DNA of 64,000 nucleotides, taken from contig NZ_JABEQC010000004.1 of assembly GCF_013041605.1 (NCBI RefSeq), positions 62,001 to 126,000 of the forward strand, given 5' to 3'. Position numbers and translations under genes: made by a program. Positions 1 through 9,021 of this stretch are shown here, one piece after another (the stretch's first letter is position 1; the number at the start of each line of letters is the position of its first letter). The notes below the pieces were generated by a model. It saw only the letters and a program-made list of their open reading frames with translations. It made no database searches and was not told where the DNA came from. The stretch comes from Vibrio plantisponsor (GTDB taxonomy: Bacteria; Pseudomonadota; Gammaproteobacteria; Enterobacterales; Vibrionaceae).

Positions 1-1046
1 CTATTGTTGGCTTCTTGATTACACTCACGCTGATTAAGAGATTCATTGTAAGACCATTGCAAACAACCACACTGTTTATGAGTCAGGTCAGTAAAAGTAA
101 AGATCTTTCACCGCGACTTGATAACGGCAAGAAGGACGAATTGGGACAACTCGCTGCCTCAATTAACTCCCTTATGGACACCGTATCGGACAGCTTGCAA
201 CAAGTACAAACAACATCACATTCCCTCGCCTCTTCCGCTAATCAGCTAACGGGCGTCGCGCAGGTAACAGACAGAGCGGCGAATAATCAACAAAGTGAAA
301 CTTCTGATGTGCAGTACAACATCGAAGAAATGCAAAATAAGCAGCACGAAGTTGAGCTGTCGACAGCGGATGCAGCTCAATTAGTCAAACACACCACAAA
401 TGTTGCCCAAACTAGTGCGAAACAAGCGCACTCTGCCAGCGAAGATATTAAAAACTTGGTTGGTGACATTGAAGATGTGAAAAATAAAATAGCGCAGCTG
501 AACAACCAAACTGGCGAAGTTTCTACCATTTTGGGCGTGATTAGAGGTATCGCCGAACAAACCAACCTACTTGCACTGAACGCGGCGATTGAAGCGGCAC
601 GAGCTGGCGAACAAGGTCGTGGATTTGCCGTGGTGGCTGACGAAGTTCGTAACCTTGCTTCGCGTACCGCAGAAGCGACGGGGAATATTGAGAAAATTAT
701 TGCCCAGTTCCAAAGAGAGAGCGAAGAGTCGATGGTTTCAGTCGATAGCGTCTGTTCAGAGGCTCATGCCCGCTCAAATGAAATTGAAGAACTCTCTGCT
801 GCGATGACGAATGTTGTAGCTGAAATGAAGCAGGTTCTCGAGCATACTGAAAGTATTCAGCGCCAGACACAGATGACTACACAAGTAAGCCAGAATGTTC
901 AGCAAAAAGTAGAAGTGATCGCACGCCACGCGCAAGACACTTCTCACTCAGCAACAGAAACGCGCGAAATCAGCTTAAATCTAGAGCAATTGTCACAACA
1001 ACTGGAGTCTTTGCTCAATCAATTTACTCTTTCGCGTAAGAATTAA
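1..1046 (+). CDS. Methyl-accepting chemotaxis protein, C-terminal part
   Basis: This is the cytoplasmic part of a chemoreceptor that signals through CheW/CheA. The reading frame is open from base 3, so the gene begins before the window; the periplasmic sensor domain is missing and the ligand cannot be guessed. The first visible residues ([10 protein letters not shown]) look like the end of the second membrane helix. A HAMP region follows (VRPLQTTT to about residue 55), then a long coiled-coil signalling domain. Its hairpin tip carries the near-invariant stretch [20 protein letters not shown] followed by [15 protein letters not shown]. Methylation-type Glu/Gln-rich heptads flank the tip. No CheR-tethering pentapeptide is visible at the C-terminus (ends LSRKN). 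No clear terminator separates it from asnS. Confidence 0.95.
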   Translation, partial: IVGFLITLTLIKRFIVRPLQTTTLFMSQVSKSKDLSPRLDNGKKDELGQLAASINSLMDTVSDSLQQVQTTSHSLASSANQLTGVAQVTDRAANNQQSETSDVQYNIEEMQNKQHEVELSTADAAQLVKHTTNVAQTSAKQAHSASEDIKNLVGDIEDVKNKIAQLNNQTGEVSTILGVIRGIAEQTNLLALNAAIEAARAGEQGRGFAVVADEVRNLASRTAEATGNIEKIIAQFQRESEESMVSVDSVCSEAHARSNEIEELSAAMTNVVAEMKQVLEHTESIQRQTQMTTQVSQNVQQKVEVIARHAQDTSHSATETREISLNLEQLSQQLESLLNQFTLSRKN

Positions 1047-1123
1047 CCACCAAAGTAAGATTAAAGGTTGAAGCTGACGAATTGACAGGTAATATGTCCC
1101 GTTGAATCAATAAGAATTCTATC

Positions 1124-1180
1124 CAACCCAATGAATCGTCTATTTAATAAACAATAATGACGAAAAAACACATTGGGTTG
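1124..1180 (+). repeat. Inverted repeat in the asnS leader
   Basis: CAACCCAATG at 1124-1133 and its perfect complement CATTGGGTTG at 1171-1180 could form a 10-bp stem with a 37-nt loop. It ends about 16 nt before the GGAGA ribosome-binding site of asnS. No T-run follows, so it is not a simple terminator. It may be an mRNA leader stem or a protein-binding palindrome. Confidence 0.5.
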
Positions 1181-1211
1181 AATGTTTACCTCAATGGAGA
1201 CTATATCAAAC

Positions 1212-2612
1212 ATGACTTACGCGCCTGTAACTGACGTACTTGGCGGCAAGCTAGCAGTAGACAGTGAAGTCACTGTACGCGGCTGGATCCGTACACGTCG
1301 TGATTCCAAAGCTGGAATCTCTTTCCTTGCCATTTATGACGGCTCTTGTTTCGACCCGATTCAGGCCGTGGTCCCAAATAATCTTAATAATTACGAAAAC
1401 GAAGTATTAAAGCTAACAACTGGCTGCTCTGTTGAAGTAACAGGTAAGATTGTTGAGTCTCCAGCGTCTGGTCAAGATTTCGAACTAGCAGCAACTGAAG
1501 TTAAAGTTGTTGGCTGGGTTGAAGATGCTGAAACATACCCAATGGCGAAAACTCGTCACTCTATCGAGTATCTTCGTGAAGTTGCACACCTTCGCCCACG
1601 CACTAACGTCATTGGTGCGGTTGCTCGTGTACGTAACTCTCTTTCTCAAGCAATTCACCGTTTTTACCATGAGCAAGGCTACTTCTGGATGTCGGCTCCA
1701 CTTATCACAGCTTCAGATGCTGAAGGTGCTGGTGAGATGTTCCGCGTATCAACGCTTGATATGGCTAACCTGCCACTAGATGACAAAGGTAATGTTGATT
1801 ACAACGAAGACTTCTTCGGTAAAGAAACGTTCCTAACTGTATCTGGTCAGCTAAACGCAGAAGCATACGCTTGTGCATTAAGCAAAGTGTACACTTTCGG
1901 CCCGACTTTCCGTGCTGAAAACTCAAACACTAGCCGTCACCTTGCTGAATTCTGGATGGTTGAGCCTGAAGTTGCGTTTGCAGAACTTGATGACGTAGCG
2001 AAACTCGCAGAAGACATGCTGAAGTATGTATTTAAAGCAGTTCTTGCTGAGCGTCGTGACGACCTAGAATTCTTTGCATCTCGTATCGACAAAGATGCCA
2101 TCACTCGTCTAGAGCAGTTCGTACAATCTGACTTTGCACAAGTGGATTACACTGATGCAATTCAAATCCTTCTGGATTCAGGTCGTGAGTTCGAGTTCCC
2201 AGTTGAGTGGGGTATCGACATGTCTTCTGAGCATGAGCGTTACCTAGCTGAAGAACACTTCAAAGCGCCTGTTATCGTTAAGAACTACCCGAAAGACATC
2301 AAAGCTTTCTACATGCGTCTGAATGATGACGGTAAGACAGTAGCAGCGATGGACGTTCTTGCACCGGGCATCGGTGAAATCATCGGTGGTTCTCAGCGTG
2401 AAGAGCGTTTAGACGTTCTTGATGCACGTATGGTTGAAATGGGCATCGATCCTGAGCACATGAGCTGGTACCGCGACCTACGTCGTTACGGTACTGTACC
2501 TCACGCTGGTTTCGGTCTAGGTTTCGAGCGTCTAGTGTCTTACGTAACTGGTATGGGTAACGTACGTGACGTGATTCCATTCCCACGTACTCCTCGCTCA
2601 GCGAACTTCTAA
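1212..2612 (+). CDS. asnS: Asparaginyl-tRNA synthetase
   Basis: Class IIb aminoacyl-tRNA synthetase that attaches asparagine to tRNA-Asn in the cytoplasm. An N-terminal OB-fold anticodon-binding domain (about residues 1-110, [14 protein letters not shown]) is followed by the catalytic domain. Motif 2 is seen in [21 protein letters not shown], and motif 3 in [10 protein letters not shown] near the C-terminus. From the ATG at 1212 the protein has 466 residues, the usual length. In-frame ATGs at 1182 and 1194 would add 10 or 6 residues. I prefer 1212 because GGAGA at 1196-1200 lies 11 nt upstream and family members begin MTYAPV. It stands alone, with an inverted repeat upstream and a strong terminator downstream. 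Confidence 0.97.
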   Translation: MTYAPVTDVLGGKLAVDSEVTVRGWIRTRRDSKAGISFLAIYDGSCFDPIQAVVPNNLNNYENEVLKLTTGCSVEVTGKIVESPASGQDFELAATEVKVVGWVEDAETYPMAKTRHSIEYLREVAHLRPRTNVIGAVARVRNSLSQAIHRFYHEQGYFWMSAPLITASDAEGAGEMFRVSTLDMANLPLDDKGNVDYNEDFFGKETFLTVSGQLNAEAYACALSKVYTFGPTFRAENSNTSRHLAEFWMVEPEVAFAELDDVAKLAEDMLKYVFKAVLAERRDDLEFFASRIDKDAITRLEQFVQSDFAQVDYTDAIQILLDSGREFEFPVEWGIDMSSEHERYLAEEHFKAPVIVKNYPKDIKAFYMRLNDDGKTVAAMDVLAPGIGEIIGGSQREERLDVLDARMVEMGIDPEHMSWYRDLRRYGTVPHAGFGLGFERLVSYVTGMGNVRDVIPFPRTPRSANF

Positions 2613-2635
2613 TCACTTTTTGGTGATACATAATT

Positions 2636-2664
2636 AAAAAGACCTCCCTAGTGGAGGTCTTTTA
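2636..2664 (+). terminator. Intrinsic terminator of asnS
   Basis: GACCTCC (2641-2647) and GGAGGTC (2653-2659) form a 7-bp stem with a 5-nt loop. It is flanked by an A-run before and TTTTATTTT after. Confidence 0.9.
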
Positions 2665-2686
2665 TTTTGTCTGGCACTCAAACTGG

Positions 2687-2899
2687 TTAACTTTCTTTTT
2701 GTTCGGCTTTCAATGCGTACTTTATACCTACAAAGCACAGACTAAAGATAACAAACGGAATAACCGCTGCGGTGTACTCAACCCACGCATATTGTGCAAA
2801 TGATTTGGCCAAGATAAGGTGTGCAAACACAAGCAAGAAAGCACTAAATATCGCCACTATAATCAGTGTGAGTTCATGTTTTACCAACTGCTTTTTCAT
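2687..2899 (-). CDS. Small two-helix inner-membrane protein, unknown function
   Basis: I do not recognise a named family. The predicted product of about 70 residues begins MKKQLVKHELT and has two hydrophobic segments, roughly residues 10-30 and 38-58, with a charged tail ending KAEQKES. This suggests a small inner-membrane protein. A longer frame opens at 2944, but an AGGA motif sits 6 nt before the ATG at 2899 (3 nt before an adjacent ATG at 2902), so the shorter start is chosen. It converges with asnS and is divergent from the small gene at 3146. Confidence 0.65.
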   Translation of the reverse strand: MKKQLVKHELTLIIVAIFSAFLLVFAHLILAKSFAQYAWVEYTAAVIPFVIFSLCFVGIKYALKAEQKES

Positions 2900-3145
2900 C
2901 ATCGATCCTAACTGAGGGTTGTTATTACGCTGATTAAACCACATTAAGAGATAGGTGAACCGATACAGTTGTTGTGATAAATACCTAAACAGATGCTAGT
3001 CACTCACCTAATTTTTTGATGGCATTTTTCTCATGCGCCATCAACAGATATGTAGGTGTCGAGTCATAAGTAGTCTTGAAACAGCTGTCACTTGAAAAAT
3101 TATGTTCCATACTTTTAATGGAATGACGAATTTTTGGAGGAAGTT

Positions 3146-3382
3146 ATGAAAGTTTTTAGAATGGAAGACCTCAACTACAACGGTATAAAAGATAACGTGC
3201 ACAGTTGGGACCATCCTGAAGCTCCGGATCCCTATTATTGGCGCCCTGATTGGTTACATATTGCTGAAGATGCCTTGGGCTTACACCCAAAACAACCATT
3301 GGACGTCAAAGAAGGACAGGCACCGACTGAAGACGATGCAAAGAAAGCCATCGTTAAACATCTCAACGAAAATCAAAAATAG
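3146..3382 (+). CDS. Conserved-looking 78-residue cytoplasmic protein, unknown
   Basis: No family recognised. The ATG at 3146 follows a strong GGAGGA ribosome-binding site (6-7 nt spacing); an in-frame TTG at 3134 lies inside that site and is rejected. The protein is soluble and acidic. Its central tryptophan/proline-rich part (SWDHPEAPDPYYWRPDWLHIAEDALGLHP split across residues 20-48) is followed by a charged helix-like tail. It has no signal peptide or membrane helix. The strong ribosome-binding site and the terminator just downstream support a real single-gene unit. An 8-bp inverted repeat (TTGATGGC 3016-3023, GCCATCAA 3037-3044) lies upstream in the divergent promoter region. Confidence 0.75.
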   Translation: MKVFRMEDLNYNGIKDNVHSWDHPEAPDPYYWRPDWLHIAEDALGLHPKQPLDVKEGQAPTEDDAKKAIVKHLNENQK

Positions 3383-3410
3383 CCACTGTTGACGACTATG
3401 TGTGTTGATG

Positions 3411-3436
3411 AAAAGCCTCCTATTGCGGAGGTTTTT
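3411..3436 (+). terminator. Intrinsic terminator after the 78-residue gene
   Basis: AAAAGCCTCC and GGAGGTTTTT pair around a TATTGC loop, ending in a T-run. Confidence 0.85.
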
Positions 3437-3496
3437 CTCTATTTATGTGTTCAATTTTGTGAACTACAGAAGCTTTCCTTAAGATTTTTCCGCTTT

Positions 3497-3513
3497 CTTA
3501 AGTTTTCCTTAAG
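3497..3513 (+). promoter_or_regulatory. PmrA/QseB-type response-regulator box
   Basis: CTTAAG (3497-3502), five bases, then CTTAAG (3508-3513) matches the direct-repeat box known for PmrA/BasR/QseB-type OmpR-family regulators. A third CTTAAG lies at 3478-3483. A possible -10 (CACTAT, 3524-3529) follows 10 nt after the box, and the next gene starts at 3588. The placement fits an activated promoter without a good -35. Confidence 0.55.
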
Positions 3514-3587
3514 TTACTCCCTGCACTATCCACCTCACAAAGACACTGTTGTCCCCTATCAACTAACTGAATGAGTCGGTGAGCATT

Positions 3588-3959
3588 ATGACAAAACTCG
3601 CTTTTGCCTCTATTGCTGGATTACTTTTAATTCACACTTCAGCGTATGCATTCACGAACGATCCGTTCGTAGACAGTGATTCTCCAAAGCAGGCTTCCTC
3701 AAACGTTGAGTACACGGCCTACATCTCAAACAAAACCAGCGGGTTAGATTTTTCATCAGTGGCAGCCTCAACCTTAGTCGGGTATCTAGATGAAAATAGC
3801 GATAGCGACTTCTTACCTAATGCGGTTGCTGCAATCGCTCTTTCGGCAAGTCTACAGTACACGGTCGATACCCAAGTCAACGCAATTTCAGATGTAAAAA
3901 TTGCCCCTTATTTTAATGGTAGCGAAACCGGCATTAGCCTTTCATTTTCATTTCAATGA
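3588..3959 (+). CDS. Small exported protein of unknown function
   Basis: Unrecognised. The 123-residue product starts MTKLAFASIAGLLLIHTSAYA, a clear Sec signal peptide with an AYA cleavage site near residue 21. The mature part is about 100 residues, has no cysteines, is rich in Ser/Asn/Asp, and ends in alternating hydrophobic residues (ISLSFSFQ) with a C-terminal aromatic region. It is too small for a barrel, so a periplasmic or surface protein is likelier. The ATG at 3588 has GGTGAG upstream; a GTG at 3579 is in frame but less likely. A PmrA/QseB-type box lies about 75 nt upstream, hinting at control by an envelope-stress two-component system. A short hairpin (AATCAG 3968-3973, CTGATT 3977-3982) follows the stop. 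Confidence 0.75.
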   Translation: MTKLAFASIAGLLLIHTSAYAFTNDPFVDSDSPKQASSNVEYTAYISNKTSGLDFSSVAASTLVGYLDENSDSDFLPNAVAAIALSASLQYTVDTQVNAISDVKIAPYFNGSETGISLSFSFQ

Positions 3960-4158
3960 TCACTCTCAATCAGCTCCTGATTAAACATAACTGTTCACTG
4001 CATAGTCATGTAATCGACAACGACTTTCGTCAACAAATTGGTAACACTTTTCTGCTTCGTTTCCTGCAAAATACAATGGTCTTTTCATAAGAAAAGCGAC
4101 CTTTAAGCATTAATCATCAGGCAAGTTAAATTATTTTGAAATTTTCTAAACACCACTG

Positions 4159-4187
4159 TTGTCAGCGTTGGTGCAGAAAGGTATAAA
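4159..4187 (+). promoter_or_regulatory. Sigma-70 promoter of aspC
   Basis: TTGTCA (4159-4164) and TATAAA (4182-4187) are separated by exactly 17 bp, close to consensus. This predicts an RNA start near 4194 and a leader of about 47 nt. Confidence 0.65.
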
Positions 4188-4240
4188 TACGATAAATTTG
4201 ACTGGTTTTACCCTCCACCTAACTTACATGGATGAGCATT

Positions 4241-5431
4241 ATGTTTGAAAAAGTTGTCGCGGCCCCTGCTGACCCTATTCTTGGTTTGACTGAAGAGTTT
4301 AAAAAAGACCCTCGCGCTGAGAAAATTAACCTGGGCGTTGGTATTTACAAAAATGAAGCAGGCCAAACCCCTGTTTTAGCTACCGTTAAAAAAGCAGAAG
4401 CAGCTCTACTTGAATCTGAAAAAACAAAATCTTATCTAACTATCGAAGGTACTGCAGAGTACGGCTTGGCAGTACAAAAACTGCTATTCGGTGCAGACTC
4501 TGACATCGTGACTAAACAGCTAGCAAAAACAGCTCAAGCTCCGGGTGGTACTGGTGCTCTGCGTGTGGCGGGTGAGTTTATCAAACGTCAGCTTGGTAAT
4601 GTGAAAGTGTGGATCAGTAACCCAACTTGGGCTAACCACAACGGTGTGTTCTCTGCCGCTGGTCTAGAAGTTGCTCAATACTCTTACTACAACGCAGAAG
4701 CGAAAGACAAAGATTTCGCAGCTATGGTTGCAGACCTAGAGAAAGCCGCAGCAGGTGATGTTGTACTGCTACACGGATGCTGTCATAACCCAACGGGTAT
4801 CGATCCAACAGCACAAGAGTGGGAAGTGCTAGCAAAACTCGTGGCTGATAAAGGTCTTCTACCTATGTTTGACTTTGCATACCAAGGTTTTGCAAAAGGC
4901 GTTGAAGAAGATGCTGAAGGTCTACGTATTTTCGCTAAGTACAACAGTGAAATTCTAGTCGCAAGCTCGTTCTCTAAGAACTTTGGTTTGTACAACGAGC
5001 GTGTGGGTGCTTTCACTCTAGTTGCACCTTCATCTGAAGTAGCAGAAACCGCTTTCTCTCAAGTTAAAGCTATCATCCGTTCTATCTACTCTAACCCACC
5101 AGCACACGGTGCAGCAGTAGTAACGCACATTCTTAACAACGCTGAACTGCGTGCAGAATGGGAAGCGGAAGTGGCGGAAATGCGTGAACGTATTCAAGAA
5201 ATGCGCGAACTGTTCGTAGCAACACTAAAAGAGCAAGGTGTGACAGCAGACTTTAGCTTTATCGAACGTCAAAACGGTATGTTCTCTTTCTCTGGTCTAA
5301 ACAAAGAGCAAGTAGCTCGTTTGAAAGAAGAGCTAGGCATCTACATCGTAGGCTCTGGCCGTATCAGCGTAGCGGGCATGACGAAGTCAAATATGCTTCC
5401 TCTTTGCCAAGGTATTAAAGCCGTACTTTAA
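4241..5431 (+). CDS. aspC: Aspartate/aromatic aminotransferase (PLP, class I)
   Basis: Transfers amino groups between aspartate or aromatic amino acids and 2-oxoglutarate in the cytoplasm. The protein has 396 residues from ATG 4241, the normal length for the AspC/TyrB family. The PLP-binding lysine is K246 in [10 protein letters not shown]. The cofactor-contacting DFAYQGF (D211, Y214) and the substrate-carboxylate arginine in GSGRISVAG near the C-terminus are present. An in-frame ATG at 4232 overlaps the ribosome-binding site GGATGAG, so 4241 is preferred. AspC versus TyrB specificity cannot be settled from sequence alone. It is monocistronic, with a consensus-like promoter and a strong terminator. 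Confidence 0.95.
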   Translation: MFEKVVAAPADPILGLTEEFKKDPRAEKINLGVGIYKNEAGQTPVLATVKKAEAALLESEKTKSYLTIEGTAEYGLAVQKLLFGADSDIVTKQLAKTAQAPGGTGALRVAGEFIKRQLGNVKVWISNPTWANHNGVFSAAGLEVAQYSYYNAEAKDKDFAAMVADLEKAAAGDVVLLHGCCHNPTGIDPTAQEWEVLAKLVADKGLLPMFDFAYQGFAKGVEEDAEGLRIFAKYNSEILVASSFSKNFGLYNERVGAFTLVAPSSEVAETAFSQVKAIIRSIYSNPPAHGAAVVTHILNNAELRAEWEAEVAEMRERIQEMRELFVATLKEQGVTADFSFIERQNGMFSFSGLNKEQVARLKEELGIYIVGSGRISVAGMTKSNMLPLCQGIKAVL

Positions 5432-5447
5432 TCCTTATCAGACAAGT

Positions 5448-5475
5448 AAAAGCCGACCAGAAGGTCGGCTTTTTT
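5448..5475. terminator. Terminator after aspC, usable from both sides
   Basis: AAAAGCCGACC and GGTCGGCTTTT form an 11-bp stem around an AGAA loop, with a T-run on the + strand. It lies between convergent genes. Confidence 0.9.
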
Positions 5476-5501
5476 GTACATGTTTGTCTTTAGAAACTAG
5501 T

Positions 5502-6110
5502 TTAATAATTGAATTTTGCCAAGATACCCGCTTCTCGAATTGATGTCCCTCTCTCACCATCGCGGTAAGAGTAAAAACCACCAAGAGAAAATTTAGGATA
5601 GACATAATAGTCGCCGCTAAGTGTGTAGATGTTTTCGTCAAGCCATTTATTTCTTAGGGCTTCAGCAAACAGCGATGTTTCGAATTTTTCGGTAACGGCG
5701 TATCTCAAGCCAAGGTCTACGCTATAAACAAAGTCGGTTTCTTTATTTCCAGCATCTATTCTCAGTGCTCCCACTTTGCCGTTGGTAACCAAATCCAGTT
5801 TATCAGCCAATAACCAGCGATAACCTAAGCCAACTCTGAGCATATAGTGATCAATAGTTACGTTATTAGGGTGAACAAACCGAGAACCATAATCAGTGCT
5901 CCAAAGCAGATCACTGCCTTCAAACTTGTGGTTTAACCCGATGATGACTGCACTTGCATTGTCGCTATCTGTTGAATTCGAACGATAAGTACCTGAACTG
6001 ACACTTCCATATGCATAGTCGTACTGAAGCGGGGTCGCTTCAGTTAGCTCATGTGAAAAAACAGATGAAGATAGCAACACCGACGAGATAAGCACTGCCC
6101 ATTTTTTCAT
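5502..6110 (-). CDS. Putative outer-membrane beta-barrel protein
   Basis: The 202-residue product has a signal peptide (MKKWAVLISSVLLSSSVFS, cut before HELTEA). Amphipathic strands with many Tyr/Gly turns follow, typical of a small outer-membrane barrel (about eight strands). It ends in FNY, an aromatic C-terminus as recognised by the barrel assembly machinery. The ATG at 6110 is preceded by AAGGAG with 6-nt spacing; two in-frame TTG codons upstream are rejected. I cannot assign a named family, and a surface or adhesion role is only inference. It stands alone and converges with aspC. Confidence 0.75.
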   Translation of the reverse strand: MKKWAVLISSVLLSSSVFSHELTEATPLQYDYAYGSVSSGTYRSNSTDSDNASAVIIGLNHKFEGSDLLWSTDYGSRFVHPNNVTIDHYMLRVGLGYRWLLADKLDLVTNGKVGALRIDAGNKETDFVYSVDLGLRYAVTEKFETSLFAEALRNKWLDENIYTLSGDYYVYPKFSLGGFYSYRDGERGTSIREAGILAKFNY

Positions 6111-6290
6111 CAACAACTCCTTGAATTTCCTGCCTCACTCAGATTAGCTTAGTCGAATTTAGCAAAAGATTTTGAGATATATCCATAGAATCTGCGTTCG
6201 AAGGAAAAGTCGTGTACAATTTACATTTTCCTGTATTGACAGACTCTTACGTTCATTACGTCCACATAACGCATCTATCAAGGAGCCTAT

Positions 6291-8180
6291 ATGGAAGCCG
6301 AGCTATCAGAAATTAAGAATTTCCTTAGCCAACACCTCCCTTTCTCTGAGTTACCAGAAGAAACTCTAGAAAACATCGCTCACCATATAGAAATTGCTTA
6401 CTACAGACAGGACACTCCAATTATTCACCTTGGCGATCATATCCAAGATCTGTATATGATTCGCAGTGGCACAGTTGAAGTCTATCGACGTAAGGGTGAA
6501 CTCTATAACCGCTTAACCGAGGGCGGGCTGTTCGGCCAAATGGGGCTGCTTACCAACAATAAAGTTCGTTTCCCTGTTACCGCTATTGAAGACACGCTTG
6601 TTTATTGCATTCCAGAATCTGTTTTCCAGACACTCTATGAAGAACACGATTCTTTTGCGGATTATGTTGAAGTAGAAGATAACGCACGTCTTCGCCAAGC
6701 TGTGTCGAACAGTTCAGAACAAAATGACTTAACCACGTCAAAAGTTAAACGTATTTTGACCGGTGAAGCACCTTACGTACTAAAAGATGCCACCATACAG
6801 CAAGCTGCGATCAAGATGGCCGAGGAGAATGACTCTTCACTGTTGGTGATTGACCCTGAAATCCTCGAAGATAATGAAGACGACCAAAGCCCTGTAATTG
6901 GCATAGTGACAGAAAAAGATTTGTGCCATCGAGTGCTGGCTACGGGTATTGATCATCAAGCTCCCATTACTGATGTAATGACTTCAGAAGTCATGTTCTT
7001 AGACCATAACGCTTATGTTTATGAAGCGATGCTGACGATGCTCCGTTACAACGTTCATCATCTGCCCGTTTTAAAAGATAAAAAGCCAATTGGCATTCTT
7101 AATATCACGGACATCATTCGTTATGAGTCGCAGAACTCACTCTTGTTGGTCAGTAGTATCTTCCAGCAAAACAGTGTCAATGACTTAGCAACACTATCAA
7201 AACAGGTTAAGAATGCCTTTGTTCGTCTTGTGAATGAGGATGCAAACTCCCATATGGTGGGTACGGCAATGTCGACCATTGGCCGCAGTTTTAAACAGCG
7301 GATTCTGGAACTGGCGGAAGAAACCTTCGGCCCTCCCCCTATTCCTTATTGCTTCTTGGCACTTGGTTCTATGGGAAGGGATGAACAGCTCGTTGTTACC
7401 GATCAGGATAACGCCATCATTCTAGACGATAGCTACAACGAAGAAGCCCATGGCGAGTATTTTGCCAATCTAGCCAAGTTTGTGTGTGATGCTTTGGACC
7501 AGTGCGGTTACAGCTATTGCACCGGAGATATCATGGCGACCAATCCAATGTGGCGAATGACTCGTCAGGAATGGGAAGCATGCTTTGCAGATTGGATTGA
7601 TAACCCGAACCCGAAAGCATTACTGAATGCTTCGATATTCTTCGATTTGGACGGTGTTTATGGTCGTTTAAAATGGGCAGAAATGCTCAATGGCTTCATC
7701 GTTCGTCGCGCACGTAGAAACAATCGCTTTTTGGCTTGTCTGGCGCGCAATGCATTAAACCGAACACCACCTCTCGGCTTCTTCAAGAATTTTGTCATGG
7801 AGAAAGATGGCCGTCACAACAACTCTATCAACCTTAAGCGACGCGGTACCGCCCCTCTTGCGGATTTAATACGTGTCCACGCATTAGCGGTCGGTTCTCG
7901 TGCCAAAAACTCGTTTGAACGTCTCGACAACGTTATTGATGCGGGCATTTTGCCAAAAGGCCGAGGCGAAGATTTGCGTGATGCACTCGAATTCATCTCT
8001 ATGGTACGCATTCGCCACCAAGCATTTGATGTTGAGAACGATATCGAAGCGGATAACAACATTGAACCTGAGAATTTATCTGAATTTGAAAGACGCAATT
8101 TAAAAGATGCTTTCCAGATTCTAAGTAACGCTCAAAACTTTTTGAAATATCGTTATCAGGCCAGCAACAACTTTAAATAA
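6291..8180 (+). CDS. cNMP-binding/CBS/DUF294 nucleotidyltransferase-like signalling protein
   Basis: A 629-residue cytoplasmic protein with four modules. A cyclic-nucleotide-binding fold spans about 10-125 (HLGDHIQDLYMIRSGTVEVY, GGLFGQMGLL). Two CBS motifs span about 155-280 (ITDVMTSEV, HHLPVL, GILNITDI). A DUF294 nucleotidyltransferase-like domain covers about 310-440, with GSMGRDEQ at 359-366 and the acidic pair in TDQDNA at 370-375, resembling GlnD. A DUF294 C-terminal helical domain follows. This architecture suggests nucleotide sensing coupled to a nucleotidylation activity, but no substrate is established for this protein. AAGGAG precedes the ATG. It is co-transcribed with the exonuclease gene 8 bp downstream, a pairing also seen next to acetate genes in other proteobacteria. 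Confidence 0.9.
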   Translation: MEAELSEIKNFLSQHLPFSELPEETLENIAHHIEIAYYRQDTPIIHLGDHIQDLYMIRSGTVEVYRRKGELYNRLTEGGLFGQMGLLTNNKVRFPVTAIEDTLVYCIPESVFQTLYEEHDSFADYVEVEDNARLRQAVSNSSEQNDLTTSKVKRILTGEAPYVLKDATIQQAAIKMAEENDSSLLVIDPEILEDNEDDQSPVIGIVTEKDLCHRVLATGIDHQAPITDVMTSEVMFLDHNAYVYEAMLTMLRYNVHHLPVLKDKKPIGILNITDIIRYESQNSLLLVSSIFQQNSVNDLATLSKQVKNAFVRLVNEDANSHMVGTAMSTIGRSFKQRILELAEETFGPPPIPYCFLALGSMGRDEQLVVTDQDNAIILDDSYNEEAHGEYFANLAKFVCDALDQCGYSYCTGDIMATNPMWRMTRQEWEACFADWIDNPNPKALLNASIFFDLDGVYGRLKWAEMLNGFIVRRARRNNRFLACLARNALNRTPPLGFFKNFVMEKDGRHNNSINLKRRGTAPLADLIRVHALAVGSRAKNSFERLDNVIDAGILPKGRGEDLRDALEFISMVRIRHQAFDVENDIEADNNIEPENLSEFERRNLKDAFQILSNAQNFLKYRYQASNNFK

Positions 8181-8188
8181 GGGACACC

Positions 8189-8905
8189 ATGAAACGTCTG
8201 TTTCAGGCGCCAAGTATTGACTGGCCCTACAAATATCAAAGTAAAAGAAACGTAGTGACTCACCCGCTACTGAAGAACTTTTATCAGCCAGAGATAGTCG
8301 ATGGCAATACACCGATTGGCGATATCGAATTCATTTCGATGGATTTCGAGACCACAGGGTTGGACTCCGATAAAGACGATATCATCACCATAGGTATCGT
8401 CCCTTTTACGCTGAACCGTATTTATCTCAATCGAGCAAAGCACTGGATCGTGCGCCCAAGACAAAAGTTGGATGAAAACTCAGTCGTCATACATGGCATT
8501 ACCCACAGCGACATTATTGATGCCCCAGATCTGTCTGAGATTATGGAAGAAGTGCTTGCGGAACTGTCAGGAAAAATTGTCGTGGTTCATTATCGACACA
8601 TCGAACGTGATTTTCTCGACAAAGCATTAAAGCTCAGAATCGGTGAAGGCATTGAGTTTCCGGTTGTAGATACGATGGAAATTGAATCGCTAATACAGAA
8701 GAGAACCACCAGCGGATTATGGAACAAGCTAAAAGGTAAAAAGCCAGAGTCAGTTCGACTCGGTCAATCCAGAACACGCTATGGCTTGCCCGCTTACACG
8801 CCTCACCATGCCCTGACGGACGCTGTCGCAACCGCAGAACTGTTCCAAGCTCAGATTGCTCATCATTACAATCCACAGCTAAGTATCCGGACACTTTGGC
8901 GTTAA
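8189..8905 (+). CDS. DnaQ-family 3'-5' exonuclease (DEDDh)
   Basis: A 238-residue protein with the exonuclease fold of the DNA polymerase III epsilon subunit. Exo I is seen as MDFETTGLD (catalytic D and E, about residues 51-59), Exo II in VVHYRHIERDFLD, and Exo III as HHALTDAVATAELF (catalytic H and D). The lengths of the N-terminal extension (about 45 residues) and C-terminus differ from DnaQ, so this is a paralogue, not the replicative proofreader. It follows the cNMP/CBS/DUF294 gene by 8 bp, implying one operon and perhaps one pathway. The substrate (DNA, RNA or nucleotide) is unknown. A bidirectional terminator follows. Confidence 0.88.
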   Translation: MKRLFQAPSIDWPYKYQSKRNVVTHPLLKNFYQPEIVDGNTPIGDIEFISMDFETTGLDSDKDDIITIGIVPFTLNRIYLNRAKHWIVRPRQKLDENSVVIHGITHSDIIDAPDLSEIMEEVLAELSGKIVVVHYRHIERDFLDKALKLRIGEGIEFPVVDTMEIESLIQKRTTSGLWNKLKGKKPESVRLGQSRTRYGLPAYTPHHALTDAVATAELFQAQIAHHYNPQLSIRTLWR

Positions 8906-8970
8906 GAAATATTTATCTGGTCATTGACCAATTGTTGATGACCACAGCCTGTTCACCAAAACACAAACAC

Positions 8971-9003
8971 AAAAAAGCCGACTTTTCAGTCGGCTTTCAT
9001 TTC
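8971..9003. terminator. Bidirectional terminator between the exonuclease gene and bccT
   Basis: AAAAAAGCCGACT and AGTCGGCTTT form the stem with A- and T-rich flanks on both sides, between convergent genes. Confidence 0.85.
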
Positions 9004-9021
9004 TTTACTTGATTGTGTCAC

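Noticed and set aside
1047-1211. T-box for asnS
   Set aside because: No T-box sequence, and T-boxes are not expected in gammaproteobacteria; only a simple inverted repeat is present.
3579-4243. Shared initiation sequence GAGCATTATG at 3581-3590 and 4234-4243
   Set aside because: Ten bases including a ribosome-binding site and start codon can coincide by chance; surrounding sequence is unrelated.
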